48,459 bases of DNA. It comes from a virus. Shown in pieces: positions 7,771 through 17,457 of the stretch (position 1 is its first letter; each line of letters opens with the position of its first letter). The translations under genes and the position numbers were made by a program. The DNA lies in IMG/VR virus record IMGVR_UViG_3300046171_000184, positions 1-48,459 of that record; one strand, 5' to 3'. The notes below the pieces were generated by a model. That model ran no database searches. It had not been told where the DNA came from and saw only the letters and a program-made list of their open reading frames with translations.

Positions 7771-8994
7771 TTACCAGTGGTTAAATTTTCTTTTATTATC
7801 AATATCAATCCATGTTGTAACCACTGTAGTTCTTTTATACCACAGCAGTTTTGACGGAAGCCTAATTCTATGAATGTCCGTTGTAAGCACTTCATTGAGA
7901 ATAGCTGCCAAATTTCTGTAGTCCGGGACATCGTGCCACAGATACATAATCGTATCTCCAGCAGAACCAAAGGAATGGGGTTCTGCTCTCGTTGTAACTA
8001 CAGAACTTGTCGGTTCAGTATTGTTCCAAAACTCCGAACCTGTCGCCGCTGCGTTAGTTAGATTTAAATACATAACTTTTGTAGCGCCTACTGATCCGTG
8101 GTAAACGCCCCAGTGACTTGTGCCAGATGTTTTCTTCCATATGATAAAATCTGGTTTTTGTGTAAGACCATGAGATTGAGTGGAATTACTAGTAGTATTT
8201 GTGAATTTAATAATACTAAATCCTTGCTTGGTTCCAACAGATGCACCAGTATTAGCAATTGATGGAACGTTTGCAACAGACACTCCATTATTAACAAGCA
8301 TTTTGTCATTAATGTAAATAGCCTGAACGTACCAATAAGAATCATCAAAAAACAACGATGTAAATGTTCCTATATTGCCAAGGTCTATAGTATGCCATGT
8401 GTCTTGTGCAAGACCAGCGTTAAGTATATACTGCTGAACAATATCATTTCCATTGATTTTAACGTCATTGACAGCTACATGATTAGATATATTGGGAACA
8501 TACAAACTAATCTTAAAGTTAGATACATTTGATATTGTATAAGTCCATGTTGCGTTATTGCCAGAAGCAGCATCCGCAATATTATTACTTACAACACCAT
8601 CAAACAACCTAGTAAGAGGATAACTTCCACCCCACCCCGAAGACGAACCCAAAGAACTCCACGTCTGACTTTGATCATAGGAGACACTATTAAGACCACC
8701 AACATTCATTCCAACATCAGAGGCATTTGCATAACCTACATCATCAACATTAAAGACGCCTTTGTTTCCACCAGCTCTCCAGCACCATGCCACATAATTG
8801 TAACTTCCATTAACATTCCCAACAGTTCCAAGACTAAATCCATTAGAGTTAAATGCAGTAAGTGATCCAGACTCTGTTGATTCGCTATTGGTCGTAGAAG
8901 ACTCAAGTCTTTTTTCTACACCACGAACAGAATCAAACAATTTATGATTATTTCCAGTATTCCTTAATTTGGTCCATACAAAATCTGGATGCAT
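7771..8994 (-). CDS. C-terminal segment of giant LamG-type fibre, copy 2
   Basis: This 407-aa open segment belongs to the gene that starts at 12862. It carries HPDFVWTKLRNTGNNHKLFD and SVRGVEKRLES, a domain with SSGWGGSYPLTRLFDG, then GFSIIKFTNTTSNSTQSHGL and TQKPDFIIWKKTSG, followed by HDVPDYR. These phrases are characteristic of the C-terminal beta domains of long fibres in T4-like marine phages (the KPDFIIxK type). The last roughly 50 residues are read in the wrong frame; the true C-terminus is at 7587. The role is probably host recognition at the end of a fibre. Confidence 0.65.
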   Translation of the reverse strand: MHPDFVWTKLRNTGNNHKLFDSVRGVEKRLESSTTNSESTESGSLTAFNSNGFSLGTVGNVNGSYNYVAWCWRAGGNKGVFNVDDVGYANASDVGMNVGGLNSVSYDQSQTWSSLGSSSGWGGSYPLTRLFDGVVSNNIADAASGNNATWTYTISNVSNFKISLYVPNISNHVAVNDVKINGNDIVQQYILNAGLAQDTWHTIDLGNIGTFTSLFFDDSYWYVQAIYINDKMLVNNGVSVANVPSIANTGASVGTKQGFSIIKFTNTTSNSTQSHGLTQKPDFIIWKKTSGTSHWGVYHGSVGATKVMYLNLTNAAATGSEFWNNTEPTSSVVTTRAEPHSFGSAGDTIMYLWHDVPDYRNLAAILNEVLTTDIHRIRLPSKLLWYKRTTVVTTWIDIDNKRKFNHW

Positions 8995-10579
8995 TATTTG
9001 TGACTATTGATCTTGCACTATTACCAGTCCACAAGTATGTACTTCAACATAACTGATCAGGACGTGTAATCACAGTCTCTGGTCTTACATTAGCAGCATT
9101 CAGTGGTTGGAAACCTGCTGGTGGTGGGAACTTGAAGGGTTTTTGTCCGAAGTTTACATGTATGACACTGATTGTCCATCATAGAAATGCTGGATAATAA
9201 TGGATCCAGATCGTTAATCCTGTGAAATGCAATCCTTGACTTACATCCATTTTTGAAAAATCAAGTTTCCATTGTCAGCATCAAAAGCACTCCAATAGAT
9301 CACCATTGTGAAGTTGCACCATATGCTAGTTCCATTTTATACTGTATGTTCCCATGTAGATACCATAGTACCATAAATTCTCCTACACCAGATACTCATG
9401 TCATCACAATCCTTCTGATTCCAGATATGACTACCATCCAGTTTTGAATTCGATTCAAAATACCACTTACCAGTATGAATTCGCAGTAGTTGCAACATTG
9501 CATGGTCATACCTCCACAGTCATGTTAAGATTTCCATCTGATAAAGTATTCCTGATTATCTAATAGGGTTCAAAGTAGCAATAACCAGTCTCTTGTCCAC
9601 GAACTGTATTGATATCAGTGTTGAATGGGTTGAAGTTGGTTGCTGCTGCGTTCCTATCTGGTGCACACTGGATCACAAGAGTAGTCATCTACACATATCA
9701 ATTCTGAAACTAGATTAAACCAGTTGTAGAACCTTAGTCTATGTACAAGTAGTAAAGTTGATGTATATTGTATATCAAGGATTGAGTACATCCAGAACTT
9801 GACTGTTGTCTACACCATTTACATAAATAACTCTCAGTTCCATCTATAACATCAATTCCTGATCAACATTAATTGAAAGTCCTATGTTTGTAGGAAATGT
9901 TAGTTCCAATACTGTCCTGCATTAGGTCGCTGGTAGAAGTTGCATCCATTAAATGCATTTGCAACTGGTCTGCATCTAAATCTTGACTGATAATGTTACT
10001 AGAGCTCCAGACAGTTCCATCATTTACACCACTAATATTGGAGATAACAGCAGCAGCACCAGCAGACGTATTAGACTGACAACACAGAAGTTTTGTGTTG
10101 GTTACATTTGTGAGTTCTCTGGTTGGTGGTGTGAAGTTGATGTATAGAGTGCAGTTCCTTTGACAATACTAACATTTGATATGAAACCATCAAAATCTAA
10201 GTATCCATTCTATATCTCCCAATATCACTGCTGTAGATTATCGTTGAATCAGCTGTAATGTATTACTCACTTGTTTTCCATCAAAAAATATTTAGTTGTT
10301 CCGACTTCTCTAGCAACAGCACATGATGCCATCTTTGAGTTTATATGCAGCATACATTCAAAGATGTAGACTATATCCATAATAATCTATTCCATTAGAC
10401 ACTTGATATCCATCCAAACTCAGTTCCATGAGTATCTATCTTGCATTAAGATATCATCACTATCTATTATAGATATAGAAACATTCAATGGTAAATTCTC
10501 CACTTAATGTAAAATCTGAACTAGATGCCAAGCTAAATAATCACCACTATCATCAAAACTCACAGCACCATCAGTAATC
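8995..10579 (-). pseudogene. frame-broken middle part of giant LamG-type fibre, copy 2
   Basis: No open frame longer than a few dozen codons exists, yet the minus strand translates piecewise into one protein that links the segments on either side. It begins with LPKITDGAVSFD just after the stop at 10580, then a LamG strand (SSDFTLSGEFTIE, near 10480-10530), the phrase NFNPFNTDINTVRGQETGY near 9580-9640, a signature of a SPRY-like segment in such fibres, and TAANVRPETVITRP near 9060-9100. The breaks are single bases gained or lost, probably sequence error. No other gene, repeat or RNA was seen in this stretch. Confidence 0.6.
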
Positions 10580-12862
10580 TTAGGCAAGTTTAGAACTACC
10601 ACTCACACCTGATGGAGTATCTGGGAGAATGTCTGGAGAGGTTGCAGGAACTACAAAGTTACTGGTGTATTTTGCTACTCCTTTATAAACACGAAAGTCT
10701 GAAATATTTCCCACCCAAAGATAACTGGTACTGTAATATCCACCAATAGCTAAGTATGTTCCACTGTAGTTCCTTGAATCTGAAATTGTTGTGGCATCTT
10801 TAACACCATTCACAAACAGATTTAAAGATGTAGAACTACGAACCAATGCTAAATGAACCCATTTATTTGTAATAACTGCTGTTGAAAATGGTGTTGAAGT
10901 ATTATTTGCATATGATCGGTAAACACTACCATTTGTTTGTAAAGTAATAGTATCCGATTGTGTTGCAGCCAATCCGCCAGAAGTTGTTGATATTTGGAAA
11001 ATACCATCTTCAGCACTGGCAGCAGAGGTTTGATAAACCCAACACTCAATAGTAAAATTACCCGTACCAAATGTTAAATCAGCACTACTACTACTACTTA
11101 GATAGTCACCACTACCATCAAATACAAAACTTCCACCATAGAAGTTACTAGCAGCATTTGAAGCAACAGGATCACCATTTGATGTAATTGCCTTTGTAGT
11201 GCTTCCACTATTAACAGAATTACTCACATCATCCTTACTACCAATTAATGGAAGTGCAAGAACAAGATTAGCATGGTAAGCATCAGTTCTTACACCAACT
11301 CCTGCTTGAGTTCCACCTTGAGTTGTATTCAGGATTGGTAATGCTCCTGATACTATAGGATTATCAAGTGCTACTGAACCACCAAAGTTTACTGGTGTCC
11401 AGTTGTTTCCTTTTGGAGATTTATCTTCTCCAATTGGTGAGTTTCCATCCATTGGGAGATAAAAACTATTGACACCAGTTTGAATATAATTTGCTATAGT
11501 ATTAGGAGTGCTTCCGCTTACATCTACTAGAGGGGAAGCAAAATATAGTTGAGAATCAGAAAATCCACTGTAATGATTAATATTACCTGAAGAATCAATC
11601 AATGGTGCTGTTGGTGGAGTAAAGTTTCCAGATACTCCTTGACCAATATAGATAACTGCATCAATAACCTGTCCATTAATATTATATGATGTGGTATTAT
11701 TATCTGCACCAAAAAAGTTGAATTTGGAATTTGCTAATACAGTATTATCTCCAGAAATACCACCAGTATCAGTTACAATCTGTTCTCCATCAACAAATCC
11801 TCTGAGTGATCCACCACTTCTTGATAGTGCCCAATGTTGCCATTGATTAGTGTCATTAGCATATCCAGAATTACTAGATTGCCCACCACTACCAGTATGT
11901 CTTACTTTAATTGCTCCATTTGATAATGTTTCAAAAAAAACATAGTTACCGGCCATATCAACACCAAACTGTTTATTTGTTTCATATGAGTCAAGGTTAA
12001 CCCAAATCGCCATAAAAAAGTCACCAGCAGCAGAGTTATTAGTTTGAATCTCAAATCCACCAGAAGCTAAATCTAATGCTTTACCACCATAATGAGATGG
12101 ATTACTCATAGGCAAAGTATGTCCAGTGCTGTTCTCATTTACAGTAGTATATGTCTTGAAACTATTCCATCTCGCAGTTGTTGAGTATGGTGCAAATATT
12201 CCCGCATAACCAGAGGAACTAATATTAAAATCACCAGTATATTTCTTAGGTCTCCAAGTATTAGTGAGTGGGTCAGTGAATCCAAAGTTTTCAGGTCCAA
12301 GTGCTTGTCCGTCTATGAAATAGACCTGCGTCATATTGTAATCATTAAATGTGATGTTTTCGCCGCCGCCACCATCAATACCACCAATGTAGTGAATTAC
12401 ATTATCGTTTATTGGATAATCAACATTAGAAAGAGAACCATTATTGGCTAAATCAGTAATTTCTACACCATTTTTATACAATCTAACTCTGTTAGATGCT
12501 GTTCCTTGTGTAACATCAAATGATATTACTATGTGATAAAACTCATTGTAATCACGAAATTTATCATTACTTCTTTTCCATAAAGTATTCCATCCAGCAT
12601 ATCTTAGTTGCTCATCAGTTTCAATTTCTATAGCAGCGAATCCAGTATCATTAGATGTTGCTCCAGCAGAGAATAGTGTGGATCTGCTATCTTTGTGTTT
12701 CTTTACCCATGCACTCCAAGTCCATGTTTTTCTATTTCCATCAGAACTTGGTGTTCTTTTTAGTGCTGTACTTTTACTTCCATCAAACTTCAAACTACCA
12801 TCAATAACCTGAGCACCTGATGCACTCGACTCAGTTACTACCTGAGGTACTGCTGCTCCCAT
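10580..12862 (-). CDS. giant LamG-type tail fibre, N-terminal 760 residues, copy 2
   Basis: The protein has three LamG/concanavalin-like domains: residues about 20-200 (QVIDGSLKFDGS, RKTWTWSAWVKK, VYFIDGQALGPENFG), about 260-430 (GGKALDLASGGFEI, WQHWALSRSGGSLRGFVDG) and about 550-745 (NFYGGSFVFDGSGDYL, NFTIECWVYQ, VHLALVRSSTSLNLFVNG, DFRVYKGVAKY). No signal peptide is present. The start is preceded by GAGGAG and lies 12 bases from the stop of the fibre gene at 12875. The stop at 10580 is a frame break, since SKL is followed in the next frame by PKITDGAVSFD; the full gene would run to 7587, about 1,750 residues. The likely role is a host-surface binding fibre. Confidence 0.8.
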   Translation of the reverse strand: MGAAVPQVVTESSASGAQVIDGSLKFDGSKSTALKRTPSSDGNRKTWTWSAWVKKHKDSRSTLFSAGATSNDTGFAAIEIETDEQLRYAGWNTLWKRSNDKFRDYNEFYHIVISFDVTQGTASNRVRLYKNGVEITDLANNGSLSNVDYPINDNVIHYIGGIDGGGGENITFNDYNMTQVYFIDGQALGPENFGFTDPLTNTWRPKKYTGDFNISSSGYAGIFAPYSTTARWNSFKTYTTVNENSTGHTLPMSNPSHYGGKALDLASGGFEIQTNNSAAGDFFMAIWVNLDSYETNKQFGVDMAGNYVFFETLSNGAIKVRHTGSGGQSSNSGYANDTNQWQHWALSRSGGSLRGFVDGEQIVTDTGGISGDNTVLANSKFNFFGADNNTTSYNINGQVIDAVIYIGQGVSGNFTPPTAPLIDSSGNINHYSGFSDSQLYFASPLVDVSGSTPNTIANYIQTGVNSFYLPMDGNSPIGEDKSPKGNNWTPVNFGGSVALDNPIVSGALPILNTTQGGTQAGVGVRTDAYHANLVLALPLIGSKDDVSNSVNSGSTTKAITSNGDPVASNAASNFYGGSFVFDGSGDYLSSSSSADLTFGTGNFTIECWVYQTSAASAEDGIFQISTTSGGLAATQSDTITLQTNGSVYRSYANNTSTPFSTAVITNKWVHLALVRSSTSLNLFVNGVKDATTISDSRNYSGTYLAIGGYYSTSYLWVGNISDFRVYKGVAKYTSNFVVPATSPDILPDTPSGVSGSSKLA

Positions 12863-12874
12863 TGTTTATTCTCC

Positions 12875-13783
12875 TCAGCTAAAGTTAAGTGATGCGCCAG
12901 CCAACAGTTGTGTTCCTGCTGTTCCTACCCTATTTACCGTGAATGACATAAGGCTAATTGCTCCACTCGCCGAAGGGAATGACGGTGATGACCCTGATGG
13001 GAACAAGAAGTAAGTTGAAAATCCTATTGTTACACCACTAGCAGAGTTAATAATCCTTACTGTATGACTATCTCCTTCTGTTCCACCAGATACTGTGATT
13101 GTTGTAATACCTGTAACATTGAGTTTATGATCCTGTTTAGAAAGATCCAATGTAACTACTGTGTTTGATGGTGTTGAGGATTCTGTTCCAATACCACCAG
13201 CGGAAATACCTGTCAGTTGTGAACCATCACCGAAGTATGTGACAACACCAACACCCTGTGGACCAACAGTACCACCCGTACCAATTCTAATACCCAGACC
13301 TGCCGTGACAAGACCAACAGAGTTTACATTGGTTACATCTTCATATGAGATTGTTCCAGCAATAGAAACAGTTTCAGCTGTAATATCTTGAACTATAATA
13401 CTTGGTGTTCCAGTTAATCCTCCAGCAGTTCCTGATACATTACCTGTTACATTACCCGAAAGTGCTCCACTGAATGTGGTAGCACTCAGTGTATTAGTTG
13501 ATGTGGCGTATGTAATATCAGCGTTGGTCGCTGCCTGGGTCATACTCCCAGAAGTTTGACTGGTGACTACAAGTCTTTGTGTTCCACTTGAGGCGTTCAG
13601 TGTAGCTCCAGCCACAATGCCAGTTAGATTTGAACCATCACCAAAATATTGAGTAGCACTTACTACACCAACAACATCAAGTTTAGCGTCAGGAGTTAAA
13701 CTATTGATACCAACATTGTTGCTGGAGTCAACGCTAAAAATTGACGAATTAGCTAATTTTGCAAGTTCTCTAGCCCTAGTCAT
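12875..13783 (-). CDS. VGIVTA-type tail fibre protein, copy 2 (intact)
   Basis: This 302-aa protein starts MTRARELAKLANSSIFSVDS, a head found in many fibre proteins of T4-like marine phages (TRAxELAKL). The shaft follows: VGINSLTPDAKLDVVG, GDGSNLTGI twice, TTFSGALSGNVTGNVSG and TISYEDVTNVNSVGLVTA. The C-terminal domain from about residue 200 (SNTVVTLDLSKQDHKL, GITTITVSGG, FSTYFLFPSG) is shared with the frame-broken gene at 1900-2627. It is transcribed from a late promoter at 13795 and is followed closely by the giant fibre at 12862, the same pair order as copy 1. Confidence 0.8.
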   Translation of the reverse strand: MTRARELAKLANSSIFSVDSSNNVGINSLTPDAKLDVVGVVSATQYFGDGSNLTGIVAGATLNASSGTQRLVVTSQTSGSMTQAATNADITYATSTNTLSATTFSGALSGNVTGNVSGTAGGLTGTPSIIVQDITAETVSIAGTISYEDVTNVNSVGLVTAGLGIRIGTGGTVGPQGVGVVTYFGDGSQLTGISAGGIGTESSTPSNTVVTLDLSKQDHKLNVTGITTITVSGGTEGDSHTVRIINSASGVTIGFSTYFLFPSGSSPSFPSASGAISLMSFTVNRVGTAGTQLLAGASLNFS

Positions 13784-13794
13784 CTCAGCTATTA

Positions 13795-13810
13795 CTTTTT
13801 ATCTATTTAT
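13795..13810 (-). promoter_or_regulatory. late promoter variant
   Basis: The minus strand reads ATAAATAGATAAAAAG, upstream of ATG 13783 and just downstream of the terminator at 13817-13841. Confidence 0.6.
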
Positions 13811-13816
13811 AGGCAT

Positions 13817-13841
13817 AAAAAAAGGAGGGTTGAACCCTCCC
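13817..13841 (-). terminator. intrinsic terminator
   Basis: The minus strand has GGAGGG-TTCAA-CCCTCC followed by seven T. This is a compact G+C stem with a 5-base loop and a T-run, 6 bases after the stop of the gene at 13848. It separates that gene from the fibre pair to its left. Confidence 0.85.
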
Positions 13842-13847
13842 TGTGAT

Positions 13848-14292
13848 TTATTCAGGTGTAGTCAGAACCCATGCTGTTGCTGGGTCTGCTTGATAATTAC
13901 TTTCGTTCCAAACGTAATACTTACTTGCTGCCACTTCATCATCAGTTAGTGCAGGTGCATCACCAGGAGTTGAGGGTGGATACCAAGTAGCAGTACCAAC
14001 ACCAATCGTCCATGAACCATAAGGTTGTGGTGAGATAAAGATATCAGTAGAACCAACTCCAAGGGTTGCAACATTACTCATGTAGGTATATCCAATACCT
14101 GCATAGTTGCCTCTCATATTACCATTATAAGAAGTTTGCTTCCAGTTTGTAGAAGCACCAAGAAGTTTCTGACAGAAAGCAACACCAATGCTTTCAGTTT
14201 CTACTCCGACCTGAGTCGGAAGTGTCATCGTTGCTCACAACGATGACTTGAGTGACGATGTTATCACCATCTAGTTGTGCGAAATGAGCCAT
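13848..14292 (-). CDS. conserved T4-like marine phage protein of unknown function
   Basis: The true start is ATG 14292 (MAHFAQLDGDNIVTQVIVVS), and one frame change near 14212 brings it into the open segment that runs to 13848 (GVETESIGVAFCQKLLG, KQTSYNGNMRGNYAGIGYTY, FISPQPYGSWTIG, YYVWNESNYQ). The pattern of a short MAHFA... VTQVIVV head, a W-x-QTSYNG core and a C-terminal VWxE tail is a widespread small protein of T4-like marine phages. The function is not known to me. It is flanked by two late promoters upstream and an intrinsic terminator downstream, so it is transcribed as its own unit. Confidence 0.7.
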
Positions 14293-14310
14293 GCTTATAT
14301 CTAAGTTTAA

Positions 14311-14326
14311 TGTTTTTAATATTTAG
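14311..14326 (-). promoter_or_regulatory. late promoter, proximal
   Basis: The minus strand reads CTAAATATTAAAAACA, 18 bases upstream of ATG 14292. A second late-like element lies at 14343-14354. Confidence 0.55.
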
Positions 14327-14342
14327 GACTACTAGTGTCCTG

Positions 14343-14354
14343 GGTTATTTATGA
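14343..14354 (-). promoter_or_regulatory. late promoter overlapping a stop codon, distal
   Basis: The minus strand reads TCATAAATAACC, in which TAA is the stop of the Gly-rich gene at 14349. It may act together with the proximal element for the gene at 14292. Confidence 0.5.
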
Positions 14355-15071
14355 AGGATATGCAATGATAACAACACCACCAGAACCATTACCACCACCA
14401 CCAGATGCTACCGCTGGATGAGCTCCACCTCCTCCACCACCAGAACCAGTAGCAAATACAGCATCATCACCACGGACAACTGAAGGTTGTCCTTTACCAT
14501 GACCACCTATAGATGAACCACCTGCGGCACCACCTCCACCAGAAGATTGTCTATCACCACCACCGCCACCACCGGCATAGAATTTTGCAGTGCCACTAAT
14601 ACTATATGGTAAACCAGCACCACCAGTTCCAGCAGTTGTACCAGAAGCATTAGAACCAACGGCTCCTGCTCCACCTCCACCACCAGCAGCTGCGGGTTGA
14701 CCAGATCCACCAGCATATCCCTGTCCAGCAGTTCCAGCACCACCAGAACGACCATCTGATCCACCACCACCAGAACCGCCAGCAGCACCAGTTGGGTCGG
14801 GTTGGTTGCCACCACCACCACCTCCGCCAACACAAGTAGCTAAGATACTACCAGTAGTACTATTGCCACCATTCTGTCCTGGATTATATGGAGGGGATGT
14901 TCCATTTGGAGTAGATCCAGATCCTGCTCCACCTGCTCCAATAGTGACTGTATATGTTCCAGGAGATGGATTTACAGGTGTGCTAGCAGAGTATAATAAT
15001 CCTCCTGCTCCACCACCACCACCATTGTGCTTTCCACCACCACCGCCACCAGCGACTGAGAGAATTTCCAC
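14349..15071 (-). CDS. second Gly-rich domain (C-terminal half) of a two-domain adhesin
   Basis: This 240-aa open segment belongs to the gene starting at 16252. It opens at EILSVAGGGGGGKHNGGG, contains GTYTVTIGAGGAGSGS and many GGGG runs, and ends GGVVIIAYPS at a TAA embedded in a late promoter. The VTIGAGG and VVIIAYPS phrases are the hallmarks of the Gly-rich domain. The first domain of the same protein lies at 14972-16045 and joins here through one frame change near 15085-15110 (linker GAISFTPTKTVHVF). The likely role is receptor binding, inferred from the poly-Gly architecture. Confidence 0.65.
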   Translation of the reverse strand: MEILSVAGGGGGGKHNGGGGGAGGLLYSASTPVNPSPGTYTVTIGAGGAGSGSTPNGTSPPYNPGQNGGNSTTGSILATCVGGGGGGGNQPDPTGAAGGSGGGGSDGRSGGAGTAGQGYAGGSGQPAAAGGGGGAGAVGSNASGTTAGTGGAGLPYSISGTAKFYAGGGGGGDRQSSGGGGAAGGSSIGGHGKGQPSVVRGDDAVFATGSGGGGGGAHPAVASGGGGNGSGGVVIIAYPS

Positions 15072-16045
15072 ATTGGCAATAGGAGAAGTAATCTTAAATT
15101 CTCCAGAATTTCAAAAACATGAACTGTTTTGGTGGGAGTAAAACTGATAGCACCACCAGTTGCTTTTGCAGTTTCTGCTATTTCTGCTATTTGATAACGA
15201 AGTACAACGATACCAGAAGAACCATTTGCTGCATTTAATAATGGTGCTCCATTTCCACCACCGCCACCACTACCAGTGGATAATTGAGCATTTTGCGCGG
15301 GACTGCCTGAAGCTGATGGATGATCGGATCCATATCCCCCTCCACCAAGACCACCATCACCACCTACGGATGATGAATATCCACCTCCACCTCCACCACC
15401 ACCGGCAAAGTATTGATATTGATTATTGGATGGGTTCTTTGCACCTACACCAGTAAATGTGGTTGCAGTGGGACCAGCAATAGCAACTTGAAAACCAGCG
15501 TTACCATCACCACCACCTCCACCAGCGGAAGCTCCTCCGCCGCCACCACCACGACCAGATCCACCTCCACCATCAAACCCCTGAACCGTTGGTGATATTC
15601 CGTCTACAGCAGCTACTGTGGATCCCGTACTACCGCCATAAGAACCACCACCACCAGAACCACCACTTGCAGCAGTGATTCCAGGGAGAACTGTACCTCC
15701 ACCACCTCCTGATGCAATAACTCCACCAGCACCACCAGAACCAGGATGATCTGGACCAAGCACGGAACTAACACCACCAGGATATCCTGTATCTTGTGGT
15801 GATGGTGTTGTAGGAGTGTTTCTTGCTAAACCACCAGCACCTACGGTAACTGTATATGTATATGGTCCAGATCCTGGAAATGCTAATGAAGAATCTGGAA
15901 TATTATATGGAACTGTGGGTATATTAGTTCTTAAACCACCAGCACCACCGCCACCTCGTCCACCATTACCAGGAGCTGTTTTAGCGCCACCACCACCACC
16001 GCCACCAACTACAAGATAATCAATATTATTACCATAACTCACCAA
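14972..16045 (-). CDS. first Gly-rich domain of a two-domain adhesin
   Basis: The authentic part runs from NNIDYLVVGGGGGGG to VHVF (about residues 5-307). It contains YTYTVTVGAGGLARN, long GGGG tracts and GSSGIVVLRYQIAE, then the linker ATGGAISFTPTKTVHVF. After about 15110 the frame is wrong and the message continues in 14349-15071. Upstream it continues at 16046-16252. Two copies of the same domain (VVGGGGG...GIVVLRY and SVAGGGG...GVVIIAY) in one protein suggest internal duplication. Confidence 0.65.
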   Translation of the reverse strand: MVSYGNNIDYLVVGGGGGGGAKTAPGNGGRGGGGAGGLRTNIPTVPYNIPDSSLAFPGSGPYTYTVTVGAGGLARNTPTTPSPQDTGYPGGVSSVLGPDHPGSGGAGGVIASGGGGGTVLPGITAASGGSGGGGSYGGSTGSTVAAVDGISPTVQGFDGGGGSGRGGGGGGASAGGGGGDGNAGFQVAIAGPTATTFTGVGAKNPSNNQYQYFAGGGGGGGGYSSSVGGDGGLGGGGYGSDHPSASGSPAQNAQLSTGSGGGGGNGAPLLNAANGSSGIVVLRYQIAEIAETAKATGGAISFTPTKTVHVFEILENLRLLLLLPMWKFSQSLVAVVVESTMVVVVEQEDYYTLLAHL

Positions 16046-16252
16046 TAGCAGTTACATTCAAGAGTTCCTGATGAGTAAAAACATGTGCTCTATAAACATC
16101 TCCAGGATAGTAGTAATCACTAATGACACCACCAGTTGCTGTTAATCCTGATGGTGGCACCACAGCGAGCAGCACCAGTCAGCATCCGTTCCAGTATTAG
16201 AAAATACATCCAGGTATGCTGCTATTGGATTATTTTGAGAACGAATGCCCAT
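16046..16252 (-). pseudogene. N-terminal head of the two-domain Gly-rich adhesin (frame-broken)
   Basis: The start codon is ATG 16252 (MGIRSQNNPIAAYLDVFSN), 8 bases behind a late promoter. After a frame change near 16175 it reads PPSGLTATGGVISDYYYPG and VYRAHVFTHQEL, and after another near 16045 it enters LVVGGGGG. The same head sequence, PPSGLTATGGVISDY...YRAH, is seen in the gene at 4582, so these two Gly-rich genes are close paralogues. Confidence 0.6.
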
Positions 16253-16260
16253 CTTATATA

Positions 16261-16275
16261 CTTTTTAGTTATTTA
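16261..16275 (-). promoter_or_regulatory. T4-type late promoter
   Basis: The minus strand reads TAAATAACTAAAAAG, 8 bases before ATG 16252 and 4 bases after the TGA stop (16279-16281) of the next Gly-rich gene. Confidence 0.7.
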
Positions 16276-16278
16276 TGT

Positions 16279-17455
16279 TCAGGAAGGATATGCATATGAT
16301 ATAAGGACTAATCCACTACCACCAGATCCACCATCTCCAGGACCACCAGAAGAATCCAGCACCACCACCTCCGCCACCACCGGAACCAGAGTTATCAAGT
16401 GCATCACTATAATCATCATATCCTAGGTACCACCTGTTCGTCCAGTTGATGACACCACCACCATTACCTGCGCCAGCATATCCCCTGCCATTTTGCCCCC
16501 CATAGGGTGCTCCACCTCCACGGGCAGCAGCTTGAATTTTCGTAAGGGGGGCTGTAGCATCGTAATACATTGCAGTTGCACCACCACCTGCTACCCAATG
16601 GGTTGGACCACTTGCTCCTGGATCTCCATATGGAGCAGGTGCCATGGTTGGTGCAGGAAGTTGAAAGTTAGTAGGAAGTAAATATCCAAGACCACCAGTT
16701 CCACCAGAGTGGGCACTTCCATCACCACCACCTTCTCCAACACCACCGGCACCGCCGCCACCACCAGAATAATAATATGGATTCCCTGGATTACCATCTT
16801 GTCCACCTCTACCACCAGCATGACCCCAACCAGCATCTGGTGAATTACCAGGAGTGCCAGGGAAAGAAGCACCAGATGCAGTTCCACCAGTTTTGGGATA
16901 GTAAAGTCCAGCACCACCGCCAGATCCACCATTTCTACCTGGACCCCCACTTGCATAAGGTGTTCCAGAAGCTCCAGGTAAATCTGCTCGTCCACCAGCA
17001 CCACCACCTGCTGCTGTTAAAGTTCCTCCTGGGAAGTTAATACTAGAGAGTCCACCATCACTAGCATTTGTATTTGCAGATGATGCCTTTGCTCCACCAT
17101 TTCCAACAGTTACAGTGACATTAACTGCCCCACTCAAAGAAACATTAGACTTATCAATAACAGCACCTGCTCCACCACCGCCAGTTCCACCATGTCCAGA
17201 TGGAGAGGAGTATCCAGAACCTCCTCCTCCACCAATGATGACATAATTGATATTTGTATTAAAACTTGCTGGAGTGCTGAAAGGAGCAGTTCCAGTAAAT
17301 ACGTGATAATTTACATCATTATAATTTATTTTTGTACCACCAGATGCTTCTACTGCTGGTGGTGTTGGTACATATGGACTTACTGCATCCTTTCCAGTCT
17401 TACTGAAAAAATCAAAGTATGATGCAAAAGGACTGTTAGACTTGATAGGAGCCAT
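16279..17455 (-). CDS. Gly-rich adhesin-like protein
   Basis: This protein of about 390 aa starts MAPIKSNSPFASYFDFFSKT, a head resembling MGIRSQNNPIAAYLDVFSNT at 16252. It then has VHVFTGTAPFSTP-like strands, NINYVIIGGGGGSGY, VTVTVGNGGAK and a long GGxGG region with aromatic insertions (YYYSGGG, GPTHWVAGGG). A single-base frame change near 16355 makes the ORF end in a false Trp-rich tail; the corrected frame reads SSGGPGDGGSGGSGLVLIS and ends YAYPS with TGA at 16279, matching the other members. It starts 2 bases after the stop of the 134-aa gene at 17458. It is probably a host-binding adhesin. Confidence 0.7.
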
Positions 17456-17457
17456 AA

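Noticed and set aside
9253-9447. Plus-strand 64-aa ORF in the broken LamG region
   Set aside because: The minus strand yields fragments of the fibre that fit with both flanks; the plus-strand ORF has no ribosome binding site or similarity.
1-14000. Diversity-generating retroelement acting on the fibre genes
   Set aside because: No reverse transcriptase and no near-identical template repeat with A-site changes is visible; differences between the LamG copies include indels and all base types.
14507-14835. Leu/Val-rich and Trp-rich minus-strand ORFs inside the Gly-rich genes
   Set aside because: They are other frames of GGT/GGA repeats and lack starts and ribosome binding sites.
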